From Massilia sp. ST3 (GTDB lineage: Bacteria > Pseudomonadota > Gammaproteobacteria > Burkholderiales > Burkholderiaceae_D), in contig NZ_JAGPWC010000025.1 in the NCBI RefSeq assembly GCF_018119405.1, positions 1-64,000 of the forward strand: 64,000 nt of DNA, given 5' to 3'. Positions 17,466-25,761 of the stretch are shown here, piece after piece. Under the pieces are notes generated by a model that was not told the origin of the DNA, searched no databases, and worked only from the letters and a program-made list of their open reading frames with translations. How positions within the stretch are numbered: the stretch's first letter is position 1; each line of letters starts with the position of its first letter. A program made the translations under genes and the position numbers.

Positions 17466-18386
17466 TCAGCGCGGTTTCGGCGGGTGGAAACGCACGATCG
17501 CCTCCCCCGAGGCCGTGGCCCGGGGCGCGGGAAGAAAAGCGTGGCCATAGATGACTTCGAAGGTGAGCGCCAGCTTGCCGTCCGGGCGGCGCTGCGCCTC
17601 GAACGCGTCCAGGACCTTGCGCCATGCGGCGCGCCCGACCAGGCCGCGGCGGCGGTTGTCGAGCGGGTTGCCGCCCAGGGCGCGCACGTCGGCCAGCAGC
17701 GCCTCGGCCGTGTCGTAGGTGACGGTGATGCGCTCCATGTCCATCACCGGGGTCGAGAAGCCGGCCTCCACCAGCTGGTCGCCGAAATCGTGCATGTCGA
17801 CGAAAGGCAAAGTGTGGGGGGCGTCGTCGAGCGCGGCGAAGGCGGCGCGCAGCTCCTGGAAGGTGTCGGGGCCGAAGTTCGAGAACATCAGCAGGCCGTC
17901 CACGCGCAGCACGCGGCGCCATTCCGCGAACACGCGGTCCGGCAGCGGATGCCAGTGCAGCGCCAGGTTCGACCACAGCAGGTCGAGCGAGTTCGCGCCA
18001 AGGGGCAGGTTGCCGAAGTCCCCGCACAGGACGTCCAGGCCCGCCTTTGCTGGCAGGAAACGGCTGAGCATCTGGTTGAGCGAGCGGGTGCTGGGCGCCG
18101 GCTTGCCGGCGGCGGCGGTCATGGCGGGCGCCGCATCCAGGCCCAGGATCTGGGCCGCCGGATAGGTCTTCTGCAGCAGGGCCAGGTCGGCGCCGGCGCC
18201 GCAGCCGGCATCCAGCACCTGTTTGGGGGCGATCTTCACCAGCTGCAGGCGCTCGTGCATGCGCTGGGCGATCTCGCGGCGCAGGAAGTCCGAGGGCGCA
18301 ATGCGCTCCGGCTGCGCGAACAGCGCGCGCACGCGCGCCAGGTCGATCGGCGCGCTCATGGTGGACGGGGATTGAGGAGAAGCCAT
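17466..18386 (-). CDS. BioC-like malonyl-ACP O-methyltransferase
   Basis: A 306-residue class I SAM-dependent methyltransferase. Motif I is VLDAGCGAGADLALL, followed by acidic ILGLDAAPAM and the post-motif DLLWSNLALHWHPLPD, a pattern strongly resembling BioC, which methylates malonyl-ACP to start pimelate synthesis for biotin. It has no bio gene neighbours here, so the assignment rests on sequence features. A second possible ATG at 18359 would remove nine residues; neither has a clear ribosome site. It is divergent from comF, with about 60 bases between starts. Confidence 0.75.
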   Translation of the reverse strand: MASPQSPSTMSAPIDLARVRALFAQPERIAPSDFLRREIAQRMHERLQLVKIAPKQVLDAGCGAGADLALLQKTYPAAQILGLDAAPAMTAAAGKPAPSTRSLNQMLSRFLPAKAGLDVLCGDFGNLPLGANSLDLLWSNLALHWHPLPDRVFAEWRRVLRVDGLLMFSNFGPDTFQELRAAFAALDDAPHTLPFVDMHDFGDQLVEAGFSTPVMDMERITVTYDTAEALLADVRALGGNPLDNRRRGLVGRAAWRKVLDAFEAQRRPDGKLALTFEVIYGHAFLPAPRATASGEAIVRFHPPKPR

Positions 18387-18448
18387 GGAAGGGGTGCGTA
18401 CAAATGAGATAATGGCGGAAGTTTACTCGTTTATGACGAAGCAAGCCG

Positions 18449-19180
18449 ATGCTTGATGCGGTCCCTCCCTGGCGGCGCTGGCCCGGCGCCCTGCTGCGCT
18501 GGCTGTTGCCGTCCTGCTGCGCGCTGTGCGGCATGCGCGGGGAGGACGGGGTCTGCCACGGCTGCGAGCATGCCTACGTCGCCGCGCGGCCGCGCTGCCC
18601 GGTGTGCGCCAATCCGGCGGGCGCGCTCGACGCCGCCCTGCCCTGCGGCGCCTGCCTGGCCGCGCCGCCCGCCTTCGACGCCACGCTGGCCGCCTGCGAC
18701 TATGCCGCGCCGCTCGACGGCCTGGTGCTGCAGCTGAAGTTCGGCGCCCAGCTGGCCTTGGCGCCCTGGATGTCGCGCGCGCTGCACCGCGAAGCCGGGC
18801 GCGCCGGCCTGCCGCCGCCCGATCTGCTGTGCCCCGTGCCGCTGGGCGCGCACCGGCTGGCCGGGCGCGGCTACAATCAGGCGCTGGAGGTGGCGCGCCC
18901 CCTGGCGCGGCTGCTCGGCGCCGAATTGGCGCCGCGGCTGGCGCAGCGGGTGCTGGAAACGGCGGCGCAGTCGGGTGTCGCGCCCGGGGAACGCCGGCGC
19001 AATGTGCGCGGCGCCTTCGCCGTGGCGGACGACACCCTGGTGCGCGGCCAGCACGTGGGCGTGGTCGACGATGTCATGACCAGCGGGCACACGCTGGATG
19101 AACTGGCGCGTGTACTGAAGCAGGCGGGCGCCGTGCGCGTGACCAATTTCGTGTTCGCGCGCACGCCGCCACACCGTTAG
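18449..19180 (+). CDS. ComF family phosphoribosyltransferase-like protein
   Basis: A 243-residue ComF-family protein. The N terminus carries a zinc-finger-like cluster (CCALCGMRGEDGVCHGC, then CPVCANPAG and CGACLA), and the C terminus a phosphoribosyltransferase fold with the PRPP loop VGVVDDVMTSGHTLDEL. In naturally competent bacteria ComF is needed for uptake of transforming DNA, but many non-competent bacteria carry it. The family segment RGYNQALEVARPLA is present. The stop codon is the first part of a long inverted repeat that separates it from trmL. Confidence 0.88.
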   Translation: MLDAVPPWRRWPGALLRWLLPSCCALCGMRGEDGVCHGCEHAYVAARPRCPVCANPAGALDAALPCGACLAAPPAFDATLAACDYAAPLDGLVLQLKFGAQLALAPWMSRALHREAGRAGLPPPDLLCPVPLGAHRLAGRGYNQALEVARPLARLLGAELAPRLAQRVLETAAQSGVAPGERRRNVRGAFAVADDTLVRGQHVGVVDDVMTSGHTLDELARVLKQAGAVRVTNFVFARTPPHR

Positions 19181-19273
19181 GGTTGGCGGCTTCGCCGCCG
19201 ACGCGTTCGACACGCGCCTGCACGGCCATGCGGGCATGGGCCGGACGCGTCGGCGGCAGAGCCGCCAACCCTA
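19178..19273. repeat. long inverted repeat, palindromic family B
   Basis: Arms at 19178-19205 and 19246-19273 are complementary at 26 of 28 bases, with a 40-base spacer. Each arm itself contains a GGCGGC/GCCGCC palindrome. The left arm begins with the comF stop codon and the right arm ends 23 bases before trmL. The core TAGGGTTGGCGGC is related to the palindrome at 46062-46092. It may form a large cruciform or a termination hairpin between the two genes. Confidence 0.75.
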
Positions 19274-19296
19274 CGATAAACATTGAGGAGTCCACG

Positions 19297-19767
19297 TTGT
19301 TCCACGTCGTCCTGGTCGAACCAGAAATCCCGCCGAACACCGGCAACGTCATCCGCCTGTGCGCCAACACGGGCGTGCAGCTGCACCTGATCGAGCCGCT
19401 CGGCTTTCCCCTGGACGACGCGAAGATGCGCCGCGCCGGCCTCGATTACCACGATTACGCCACCATGAAGGTACACAAGGACTGGGACGCCTTCCTGGCC
19501 GATGCCCGGCCCGACCCGGCGCGCATGTTCGCGCTGACCACCCACGGCTCCTCGCCCTTCGCCCAGGCGGCCTTCAGGCCGGGCGACGTCTTCGTCTTCG
19601 GCGCCGAATCGCGCGGCCTGGACCCGGCCCTGCGCGAAACCTTCCCTCCCGCCCAGCGCATCCGCCTGCCGATGCGCCCGGATAACCGCAGCCTGAACCT
19701 GTCGAACACGGTGGCCGTGGTCGTCTACGAAGCCTGGCGCCAGAACGGCTACGCCGGCGGCGTCTAA
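19297..19767 (+). CDS. trmL: tRNA (cytidine(34)-2'-O)-methyltransferase TrmL
   Basis: A 156-residue SPOUT-class methyltransferase that 2'-O-methylates the wobble base of tRNA-Leu isoacceptors. It opens with the family signature FHVVLVEPEIPPNTGNVIRL and has the trefoil-knot motifs VFGAESRGLDP, IRLPMRPDNRSLNLSNTVAVVVYEAWRQ. The start is a TTG at 19297, supported by TGAGGAG six bases upstream and by agreement with the normal family N terminus; no ATG fits. It stands alone after the inverted repeat. Confidence 0.94.
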   Translation: MFHVVLVEPEIPPNTGNVIRLCANTGVQLHLIEPLGFPLDDAKMRRAGLDYHDYATMKVHKDWDAFLADARPDPARMFALTTHGSSPFAQAAFRPGDVFVFGAESRGLDPALRETFPPAQRIRLPMRPDNRSLNLSNTVAVVVYEAWRQNGYAGGV

Positions 19768-19916
19768 GCCCGCCTTGTGGCAGAGCTGCGACAAAAGATA
19801 ATCATCGAACACAACAGTTAGGGGTTTCGGGAGTACGCTTGTCACTGTCACGTTTTCACAAACGCGGCAGACACAATTCACACTCCCGGCGCCCCCTGTT
19901 CTGTTCGAGGTATCCC

Positions 19917-20477
19917 ATGAAGAAGTTGCTTTCCACCGGCGCCCTGCTCCTCGGCTGCGCCGCCGCCCATGCCGACCCCGTTTCCTGGGGCTTTTCCTTC
20001 GCCGGCTTCTACGACCAGGAAGCGAATGTCTTCCTGACCGACGAGACCATCGCTGGCTCCTTCAAGGGCAATGACCTGGACAGCGACGGCCTGCTGGAGC
20101 GCAACGAGCTCCTGAGCCTGGTGGTCGGCGAGACCGACTACATCGCCTGCGCGGCCAGCAGCAACGACTGGTACACCTGCGGCGCCACCGCGTTCTCGTT
20201 CTCGCCCGATACGGGCCTGCAGTTCGCGGTGGGCACCTATGGCAGCGACCCCGAAGGCTGGGTGGGCGGCGGACGCCTGACCACGACCGGCGACATGCAT
20301 TACGCCTACGATTTCAATCCGGGCGGGACGCAGGAGCGGCACCTGCTCTGGACCAGCGATACGCGGCTGACCATGATGTCGCAGGCGCCGGAGCCGGGGA
20401 CCTGGGCGATGCTGGGGGTGGGGCTGGTGGGGATTTGCTTGCGGATGCGGCGCCGGGTGGAAGAGAGTTTTAGCTAA
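19917..20477 (+). CDS. exported PEP-CTERM protein
   Basis: A 186-residue exported protein with a signal peptide (cleavage near AHA-DPV) and a C-terminal PEP-CTERM sorting tag: PEPGTWAMLGVGLVGICLRMRRR, that is, Pro-Glu-Pro, a hydrophobic helix and an arginine cluster. Such proteins are processed by exosortase EpsH/XrtA and are usually linked to exopolysaccharide or biofilm. The middle part has a possible calcium-binding stretch DLDSDGLLERNE near residue 60 and four cysteines. A GAGG ribosome site is eight bases before the ATG. Its specific function is unknown. Confidence 0.85.
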   Translation: MKKLLSTGALLLGCAAAHADPVSWGFSFAGFYDQEANVFLTDETIAGSFKGNDLDSDGLLERNELLSLVVGETDYIACAASSNDWYTCGATAFSFSPDTGLQFAVGTYGSDPEGWVGGGRLTTTGDMHYAYDFNPGGTQERHLLWTSDTRLTMMSQAPEPGTWAMLGVGLVGICLRMRRRVEESFS

Positions 20478-20513
20478 CCGTAGGTGGGCGGGAAACCCGC
20501 CCACCCTACGGTT
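20476..20513. terminator. strong palindrome after the PEP-CTERM gene, family B
   Basis: Arms of 17 and 18 bases (AACCGTAGGTGGGCGGG against its complement, with one base inserted on the right) enclose an AAA loop. The palindrome overlaps the last two bases of the PEP-CTERM stop codon and faces the end of rfaE2, so it could terminate both converging transcripts. Its GTAGG-GGGCGGG core resembles the other family B repeats. Confidence 0.65.
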
Positions 20514-20529
20514 CAGCCGCGGATAAGAT

Positions 20530-21003
20530 TCATCCCCGGATCTTCGCCACCAGCTTGGTCGTCGAGCGGTCATGCTCGAAATCGATCGCCACCGCGCGCC
20601 CGCCATAGGCCAGCACGGCCTGCCCTTCCGGAATCTCGCTCATCACGTAGTCGCCGCCCTTGGCGTAGATCTCGGGGCGCGCTTCCTGCACCACCTCGAG
20701 GGCGGTGCGCTCGTCGAACTCCACCACCAGGCTGACCGCCTCCAGCGCGGCCAGCACGGCCATGCGGTCGGCCAGGTTGTTGTGCGGGCGGTCGTCGCCC
20801 TTGCCCAGGCGCTTGACCGAGGCGTCGGTGTTCACCGCCACCACCAGCGAGGCGCCCAGCTCGCGCGCCTGCGCCAGGTAGGTCACGTGGCCGCGGTGCA
20901 GGATGTCGAATACGCCATTGGTCAGCACCACCGGCTTGGGCAGCTTGGCGACGCGCGCGGCCAGCTCGGCACGGGCGCAGATCTTGTTTTCGAAGTCAGG
21001 CAT
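20530..21003 (-). CDS. rfaE2: D-glycero-beta-D-manno-heptose 1-phosphate adenylyltransferase
   Basis: A 157-residue nucleotidyltransferase equal to the C-terminal domain of E. coli HldE. It adenylylates heptose 1-phosphate on the way to ADP-heptose for the lipopolysaccharide core. The HxGH active site is at His36-His39 (VFDILHRGHVTYL), and TTKLVAKIRG ends the protein as in the family. The kinase domain is not fused or adjacent, as is usual for betaproteobacteria with split rfaE1/rfaE2. It starts five bases after the upstream ATPase gene, so the two are probably co-transcribed. Confidence 0.94.
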   Translation of the reverse strand: MPDFENKICARAELAARVAKLPKPVVLTNGVFDILHRGHVTYLAQARELGASLVVAVNTDASVKRLGKGDDRPHNNLADRMAVLAALEAVSLVVEFDERTALEVVQEARPEIYAKGGDYVMSEIPEGQAVLAYGGRAVAIDFEHDRSTTKLVAKIRG

Positions 21004-21008
21004 GTTGT

Positions 21009-22199
21009 TCAGGTCTTGGGTGGTTCGTTGTCTTCCGGTTCTTCGTCGATCTGCATCGACAGCTCGGTCGCCCTGGCGCCGCCGCCCGCGTCCGGGCCCT
21101 TGCGGTCGCCCGAGAGCTTGATCTGCAGGCGCAGGCCGTTGGCCGAGTCGGCGTTGCGGATCGCCTCGTCGTAGCCGATGTAGCCCTTGTTGTACAGCTC
21201 GAACAAGGCCTGGTCGAAGGTGCACATGCCGAGCTCGCGCGACTTGTGCATGATCTCCTTGATGTTCTGGAAGCTCCCCTTCAGGATCATCTCGCTGATG
21301 GTCGGCGTGTTCAGCAGGATCTCGATGGCCGCCTTGCGGCCCTTGCCGTCCTCCGTGCGGATCAGGCGCTGCGACACCACTGCGCGCAGGTTCGAGGACA
21401 GGTCCATCAGCAACTGGTTGCGCCGCTCTTCCGGGAAGAAGTTGATGATCCGGTCCAGGGTCTGGTTGGCGTTGTTCGCGTGCAGGGTGCCCAGGCACAG
21501 GTGGCCGGTTTCGGCAAAGGCGATCGCGTGCTCCATGGTCTCGGTGTCGCGGATCTCGCCGATCAGGATCACGTCCGGCGCCTGGCGCAGGGTGTTCTTC
21601 AGTGCGTTGTGCCAGGAATGCGTGTCCACGCCGACCTCGCGGTGCGTGACCAGGCAGTTCTTGTTCTTGTGGACGTATTCGACCGGGTCTTCCACCGTGA
21701 TGATGTGGCCCGCCGAATTGCTGTTGCGGTAGTCGATCATGGCCGCCAGGGTGGTCGACTTGCCCGAGCCGGTGCCGCCCACGACCAGCACCAGGCCGCG
21801 CTTGGTCATGACCACGTCCTTCAGCACTTCCGGCAGGTCGAGCTTCTCGAAATTCGGAATCTCGGAGGCGATGGTGCGCACCACCATGCCCACGCTCTGC
21901 TGCTGCACGAAGACGTTGACGCGGAAGCGGCATACGCCGGGCAGCGAGATCGCGAAATTGCACTCCATCTCGGCCTCGAATTCGGCGCGCTGGCGCTCGT
22001 TCATCAGGGACATGGCCAGCGCCCGCGTCACCTCGCCGCTCAGGCGCTGCTGGCTCAGGGGCTTCATGGCGCCCTGGTGTTTCATGCTAGGAGGAAAGTC
22101 CGCGGAGATGAAGAGGTCGGATCCGCCCTGGTGGTGCATCACCGTCAGCAGCTTGTGGATGTACGCCTGGGCTTCCGCCGGGCCGAAGGTCGAGGACAT
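21009..22199 (-). CDS. PilT/PilU family retraction ATPase, stand-alone paralogue
   Basis: A 396-residue type IV pilus retraction ATPase, closer to PilU than PilT in appearance (HHQGGSDLFISADFPPSMK at the N terminus). It has Walker A GGTGSGKSTT, Asp box VEDPVEYVH, Walker B DVILIGEIRD and the His-box segment HLCLGTLHANNANQTLDRI. The C-terminal tail is acidic (ELSMQIDEEPEDNEPP). It is separate from the pilT-pilU pair at 43176-45365 and instead directly precedes rfaE2. A role in twitching control or in another pilus system is possible; it may also be the main PilU-like accessory motor. Confidence 0.88.
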   Translation of the reverse strand: MSSTFGPAEAQAYIHKLLTVMHHQGGSDLFISADFPPSMKHQGAMKPLSQQRLSGEVTRALAMSLMNERQRAEFEAEMECNFAISLPGVCRFRVNVFVQQQSVGMVVRTIASEIPNFEKLDLPEVLKDVVMTKRGLVLVVGGTGSGKSTTLAAMIDYRNSNSAGHIITVEDPVEYVHKNKNCLVTHREVGVDTHSWHNALKNTLRQAPDVILIGEIRDTETMEHAIAFAETGHLCLGTLHANNANQTLDRIINFFPEERRNQLLMDLSSNLRAVVSQRLIRTEDGKGRKAAIEILLNTPTISEMILKGSFQNIKEIMHKSRELGMCTFDQALFELYNKGYIGYDEAIRNADSANGLRLQIKLSGDRKGPDAGGGARATELSMQIDEEPEDNEPPKT

Positions 22200-22338
22200 G
22201 CGGGCTTTTCTTTCTCAAAGGTGCAGGTAACTGACCTGCGTGGCAATTATATCGACTAAGATTCCCGTTAAAATAATAATTCACGGCTGACCGGCTGCCC
22301 GCAAGGCGCCAGGCGCGCCTTTCCCAGACGAAACGCTT

Positions 22339-23280
22339 ATGACACTGACCGAGTTGAAATACATCGTTGCCGTCGCGCGCGCCAGACACTTTGGCCATGC
22401 TGCGGAAGCCTGCTTCGTGGCCCAGCCTACCCTCTCCGTCGCCATCAAGAAGCTCGAGGACGAGCTGGGCGTGACGCTGTTCGAGCGTGGCGGATCGGAG
22501 GTATCGGTAACGCCGCTGGGCGCCCAGATCGTGGCGCAGGCCGAGCGCGTGCTGGAACAGACCGCCGCCATCAAGGAACTGGCCAAGCAAAACAAGGACC
22601 CGCTGGCCGGCCCCCTGCGCCTGGGCGTGATCTACACGATCGGCCCGTATTTGCTGCCGCCCCTGGTGAAGAACCTGATCGACACCGTGCCGCAGATGCC
22701 GCTTGTGCTGCAGGAGAACTACACCCACAAGCTGCTCGAGATGCTGCGCCAGGGCGAACTGGACGCCGCCATCATGGCGCTGCCCCTGCCCGACCACGGC
22801 ATGTCGGTGCAGCCGCTGTACGACGAACCCTTCATCGTCGCCATGCCGCGCAGCCACCCCTGGGCCAGCCGCAAGGAGATCTCGGCCGAGGACCTCAAGC
22901 TCGAGACCATGCTGCTGCTGGGCGCGGGCCACTGCTTCCGCGACCAGGTGCTGGAGGTGTGCCCGGAAATGGCGCGCTTCTCGGCCGGCGGAAACGGCAT
23001 GCAGCGCACCTTCGAAGGCTCGTCGCTCGAGACCATCCGCCACATGGTGGCCAGCGGCATCGGCCTGACCGTGCTGCCGCGCGCCTCGGTGGCCGACATG
23101 CACGACCGCAGCGGCCTGCTGACCTACGTACCCTTCTCCGCCCCCTCGCCCTCACGCCGCGTGGTGATCGCCTGGCGCAAGAGCTTCACCCGGCGCGCCG
23201 CGATCGACGCCATCATCCGCGCCGTCGGCGAATGCCGGCTGCCGGGCGTCGAGCTGGTGGCGCTCGAAGCCGCGGCCTGA
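22339..23280 (+). CDS. oxyR: hydrogen peroxide-responsive regulator OxyR
   Basis: A 313-residue LysR-family redox sensor. The peroxide-reactive and resolving cysteines are at Cys199 and Cys208 in GHCFRDQVLEVC, exactly the E. coli numbering, which makes the assignment strong. The N-terminal helix-turn-helix spans about residues 2-60 (FVAQPTLSVAIKKLEDELG). On oxidation OxyR forms a disulfide and activates catalase and peroxidase genes; none lies adjacent. It is divergent from the PilT-like gene, about 140 bases apart. Confidence 0.95.
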   Translation: MTLTELKYIVAVARARHFGHAAEACFVAQPTLSVAIKKLEDELGVTLFERGGSEVSVTPLGAQIVAQAERVLEQTAAIKELAKQNKDPLAGPLRLGVIYTIGPYLLPPLVKNLIDTVPQMPLVLQENYTHKLLEMLRQGELDAAIMALPLPDHGMSVQPLYDEPFIVAMPRSHPWASRKEISAEDLKLETMLLLGAGHCFRDQVLEVCPEMARFSAGGNGMQRTFEGSSLETIRHMVASGIGLTVLPRASVADMHDRSGLLTYVPFSAPSPSRRVVIAWRKSFTRRAAIDAIIRAVGECRLPGVELVALEAAA

Positions 23281-23290
23281 ACCTGCAAAA

Positions 23291-24301
23291 CTACCGGACC
23301 GCGTCGGCGACCGGCACCCCGAAATCCGGCGTGCCGTCGGCGCGCCAGCGGATCGCCTGCGCGCGCGTGTGGCGGTTCGGATCGTGCAGCGAATCCCCGG
23401 TGATGTCACGGTAGTTGCGCGCATGGTAGACCAGGATGTCGGTCTTGCCGTCCGGGCTGGTGGTGAAGGAATTGTGGCCGGGACCATACTGGCCGGTGGC
23501 CGCGCTGCTGGCCAGCACCGGCGTGGGCGACTTGGTCCACGCGGACGGGTCGAGCAGGTTGGCGCTGTCGCTGGCGCTCAGCATGCCCAGCGCATAGTTG
23601 GCGTCGGTGGCGCTGGCCGAATAGGTCATGAACACGCGCCCGTTCCTGGCCAGGACCGCGGGCGCCTCGTTGACGTCGAACTTGATCTTTTCCCAGCCGT
23701 AGTCGGGCTTGGTCAGCAGCACCGCCGGCCCCGCGATCGACAGCGGGCTGTCCATCTTCGCGATATACACGGCCGTCATGTGCTTGCCTGACGCCGGCGG
23801 GCGCTGGGTCCAGGCCAGGTAGCGCTGGCCCTTCAGGGAGAAGGTCGTCGCATCCAGGGCGAACGACTCCCAGCCCGTCTTCAGCTGGCCTTTTTCGACC
23901 CACTGCCCGTCGAGCGGATTGGCGGCCGCGTTCTCGAGCACGTACAGGCGGATGTCGAAAGGCGCGTCCGCGCGCCCCGCCGTGAAATACAGGTACCACT
24001 TGCCGTCGATGTGGTGCAGCTCCGGCGCCCAGATGTTGCGGCTCATCGGCCCGGACTCGTGGCGGCGCCAGACGACCTTCGCCTCCGCCTTGCCCAGTTC
24101 GTTCAGCGAACGCACGCGCCGCAGCTCGATGCGGTCGTATTCCGGCACGGTGGCGGTGTAGTAGTAGAAGCCGTCCGCATGCAGGGTGACGTGGGGGTCG
24201 GCGCGTTGCAGTACCAGCGGGTTGGCGAAATCGGTCGCGGCGGCGGCCGCGGACAGCATCGAGGCGCTGGCCAGCGCACAGGCGAGGCGGCGTAGGGTCA
24301 T
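23291..24301 (-). CDS. exported glycoside hydrolase family 43 protein
   Basis: A 336-residue secreted glycosidase with a signal peptide (cleavage near AAA-TDFA) and a five-bladed beta-propeller of the GH43 type, most often arabinofuranosidase, xylosidase or arabinanase. The catalytic base is the Asp in RADPHVTL (Asp35). SRNIWAPELHHIDGKWYLYFT is the usual pKa-modulator region, and NEAPAVLARNGRVFMTYSAS holds the general acid Glu. GPGHNSF completes the site. It starts at 24301, where the signal peptide begins. It converges on oxyR with ten bases between stops. Exact substrate cannot be read. Confidence 0.88.
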   Translation of the reverse strand: MTLRRLACALASASMLSAAAAATDFANPLVLQRADPHVTLHADGFYYYTATVPEYDRIELRRVRSLNELGKAEAKVVWRRHESGPMSRNIWAPELHHIDGKWYLYFTAGRADAPFDIRLYVLENAAANPLDGQWVEKGQLKTGWESFALDATTFSLKGQRYLAWTQRPPASGKHMTAVYIAKMDSPLSIAGPAVLLTKPDYGWEKIKFDVNEAPAVLARNGRVFMTYSASATDANYALGMLSASDSANLLDPSAWTKSPTPVLASSAATGQYGPGHNSFTTSPDGKTDILVYHARNYRDITGDSLHDPNRHTRAQAIRWRADGTPDFGVPVADAVR

Positions 24302-24401
24302 GCTCGGTCTCCGTATGGTTATCCCGCCGGGCGTGAGCCTACGCCCGGCGGCTGCTCCGATGGTACGGAAAGCCCCGGGACCTGATCCAATCACTTTTTT
24401 A

Positions 24402-24860
24402 TCAGGACCGATACGTTTTTCGTCGCGCCAGCTCGCGGTCGAGGGCATTCGCGAAGTTCTGGCGGTCGGCCTGGCTGAAGGCGGACGGGCCGCCCGTATC
24501 GACGCCGCTGCCGCGCAGCTCTTCCATGAAGGCGCGCATGGTCAGCTGCTGGGCGATGGTGTCCTTGGTGTACCACTCGCCGCGCGGGTTCAGGGGCAGC
24601 CCGCCCTTTTCCAGCACCAGCGAGGCCAGCGGAATGTCGCCGGTGACGACGATGTCGCCGGCCTGCACGCGTTCGACGATCTCCGCATCGGCCGCATCGG
24701 CGCCCGCCGGCACCTGCAGCGCCCGGATGAAGCGCGAGCCGGGCACCCGGATCAGCTGGTTGGCCACCAGCGTGACGTTCAATTGCAGGCGTTCGGCCAC
24801 CCGGAACAGGATGTCCTTGATGACGGCGGGACAGGCGTCGGCGTCGACCCAGATGTGCAT
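24402..24860 (-). CDS. YaiI/YqxD family protein (DUF188)
   Basis: A 152-residue cytoplasmic protein of the YaiI/YqxD (DUF188) family, related to PIN-like nuclease folds. Typical motifs are [18 protein letters not shown] at the N terminus, [12 protein letters not shown], and the C-terminal [21 protein letters not shown]. The ATG at 24860 gives the standard family start; an upstream codon would add 14 atypical residues. Function is not established, though RNA or DNA processing is suspected from the fold. It stands between GH43 and the TetR regulator. Confidence 0.9.
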   Translation of the reverse strand: MHIWVDADACPAVIKDILFRVAERLQLNVTLVANQLIRVPGSRFIRALQVPAGADAADAEIVERVQAGDIVVTGDIPLASLVLEKGGLPLNPRGEWYTKDTIAQQLTMRAFMEELRGSGVDTGGPSAFSQADRQNFANALDRELARRKTYRS

Positions 24861-24944
24861 GAGAGCGGAAGGAAGAATGCTGGAAGCCAGCCGGATGGCC
24901 ATTGTAGCCGCATTGCACGCGCCACAGGGGCGGCGCCGTGCAGC

Positions 24945-25601
24945 CTAGCGCGTCCGCCGCGCGTAATCCCGGCCGATCGTCTCGAGGCCGCTCAAGGCGA
25001 AGGAGACCAGGTGGTCCACGATCGCCTGGCGCGGCATCCTGAACACCTCGTGCAGGGGGCCGGGCGCGTGCGATCCGCCCACCAGCAGCATCATGCATGG
25101 CGCGCCCACGCTGATCAGGCAGCGCAGCAGCGCCGGGTCGTCCACCGGAATGCCGGTGATCTCGCTGAGGATGCGCTTGATGACCGCCAGCTTGGGCCCG
25201 ACCGCATCCCGGATCAGCGTGTGCAGGTGCGAGGACGGCGCCATGACTTCGCGCGCCAGCACGTGCAGGTGCCAGCCACGCGGCTCGCCGAGCGCCTCGT
25301 CGACCAGGCGCTCGATCAGCCTGGCCAGCCTGGCGGGCGGCGCCAGCGGGCTGTCGAGCAGCTGCTGCAGGTCGGCGAGATCGACCAGGCGGCGATGGGC
25401 CTCGAACAGGACGGCTTGGTAAAGACCGCTGCGGCTGCCGAAATGGTAGTTGATCGACGCGACATCGACGGCGGCTTCGGCCGCGATGGCCTTGCCCGAG
25501 GTTTCGGCATAACCGGTCATGCTGAACAGCTTGCCGGCCGCCTCGAGGATGCGGCTGCGGGTCGCTTCCCCATCGGTCCGGGGTTCGCGTTTGCTCCTCA
25601 T
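24945..25601 (-). CDS. cecR: TetR-type regulator with DUF1956 domain, CecR-like
   Basis: A 218-residue TetR-family repressor. The helix-turn-helix is at about residues 14-60 (SRILEAAGKLFSMTGYAETSGKAIAAEAAVDVASINYHFG), and the C-terminal domain matches DUF1956 as in E. coli CecR (YbiH), which controls the ybhGFSR export genes and sensitivity to cefoperazone and chloramphenicol. Here the divergent operon is exactly a YbhG-F-S-R set. Two AT-rich palindromes between the genes are the likely binding sites. Ligand is unknown. The gene symbol is by analogy. Confidence 0.83.
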   Translation of the reverse strand: MRSKREPRTDGEATRSRILEAAGKLFSMTGYAETSGKAIAAEAAVDVASINYHFGSRSGLYQAVLFEAHRRLVDLADLQQLLDSPLAPPARLARLIERLVDEALGEPRGWHLHVLAREVMAPSSHLHTLIRDAVGPKLAVIKRILSEITGIPVDDPALLRCLISVGAPCMMLLVGGSHAPGPLHEVFRMPRQAIVDHLVSFALSGLETIGRDYARRTR

Positions 25602-25661
25602 GGTGTCCTTCTCATCGTTTCATCCCACTCATTCAACTAGCGCCGATTTTCCCTCAGACAA

Positions 25662-25682
25662 AATTTAAATTCAATTGAAATT
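25662..25682. promoter_or_regulatory. candidate CecR operator 1
   Basis: AATTTAAAT, three bases, ATTGAAATT: a 9-3-9 inverted repeat with one mismatch. It shares its left arm with operator 2 downstream. It lies 61 bases from the regulator start, between the divergent genes. Confidence 0.6.
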
Positions 25683-25700
25683 CCAAGAAAGCCGGCGCAT

Positions 25701-25721
25701 AATTTAAATTCGATTTAAATT
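25701..25721. promoter_or_regulatory. candidate CecR operator 2
   Basis: AATTTAAAT, TCG, ATTTAAATT: a perfect 9-3-9 inverted repeat, striking in such GC-rich DNA. Its centre is 39 bases from that of operator 1, and it ends 40 bases before the ybhG start. Two tandem sites of this form suit a TetR-type dimer repressing both directions. Confidence 0.65.
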
Positions 25722-25761
25722 AAATGACCACATTCAACTCCAGGCCGACGCCCAGCACGCC

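Noticed and set aside
15882-18407. 841-codon plus-strand frame across ctaC and the BioC-like gene
   Set aside because: It is antisense to ctaC and spans the non-coding leader. The apparent protein has no domain and the codon bias follows the real minus-strand genes.
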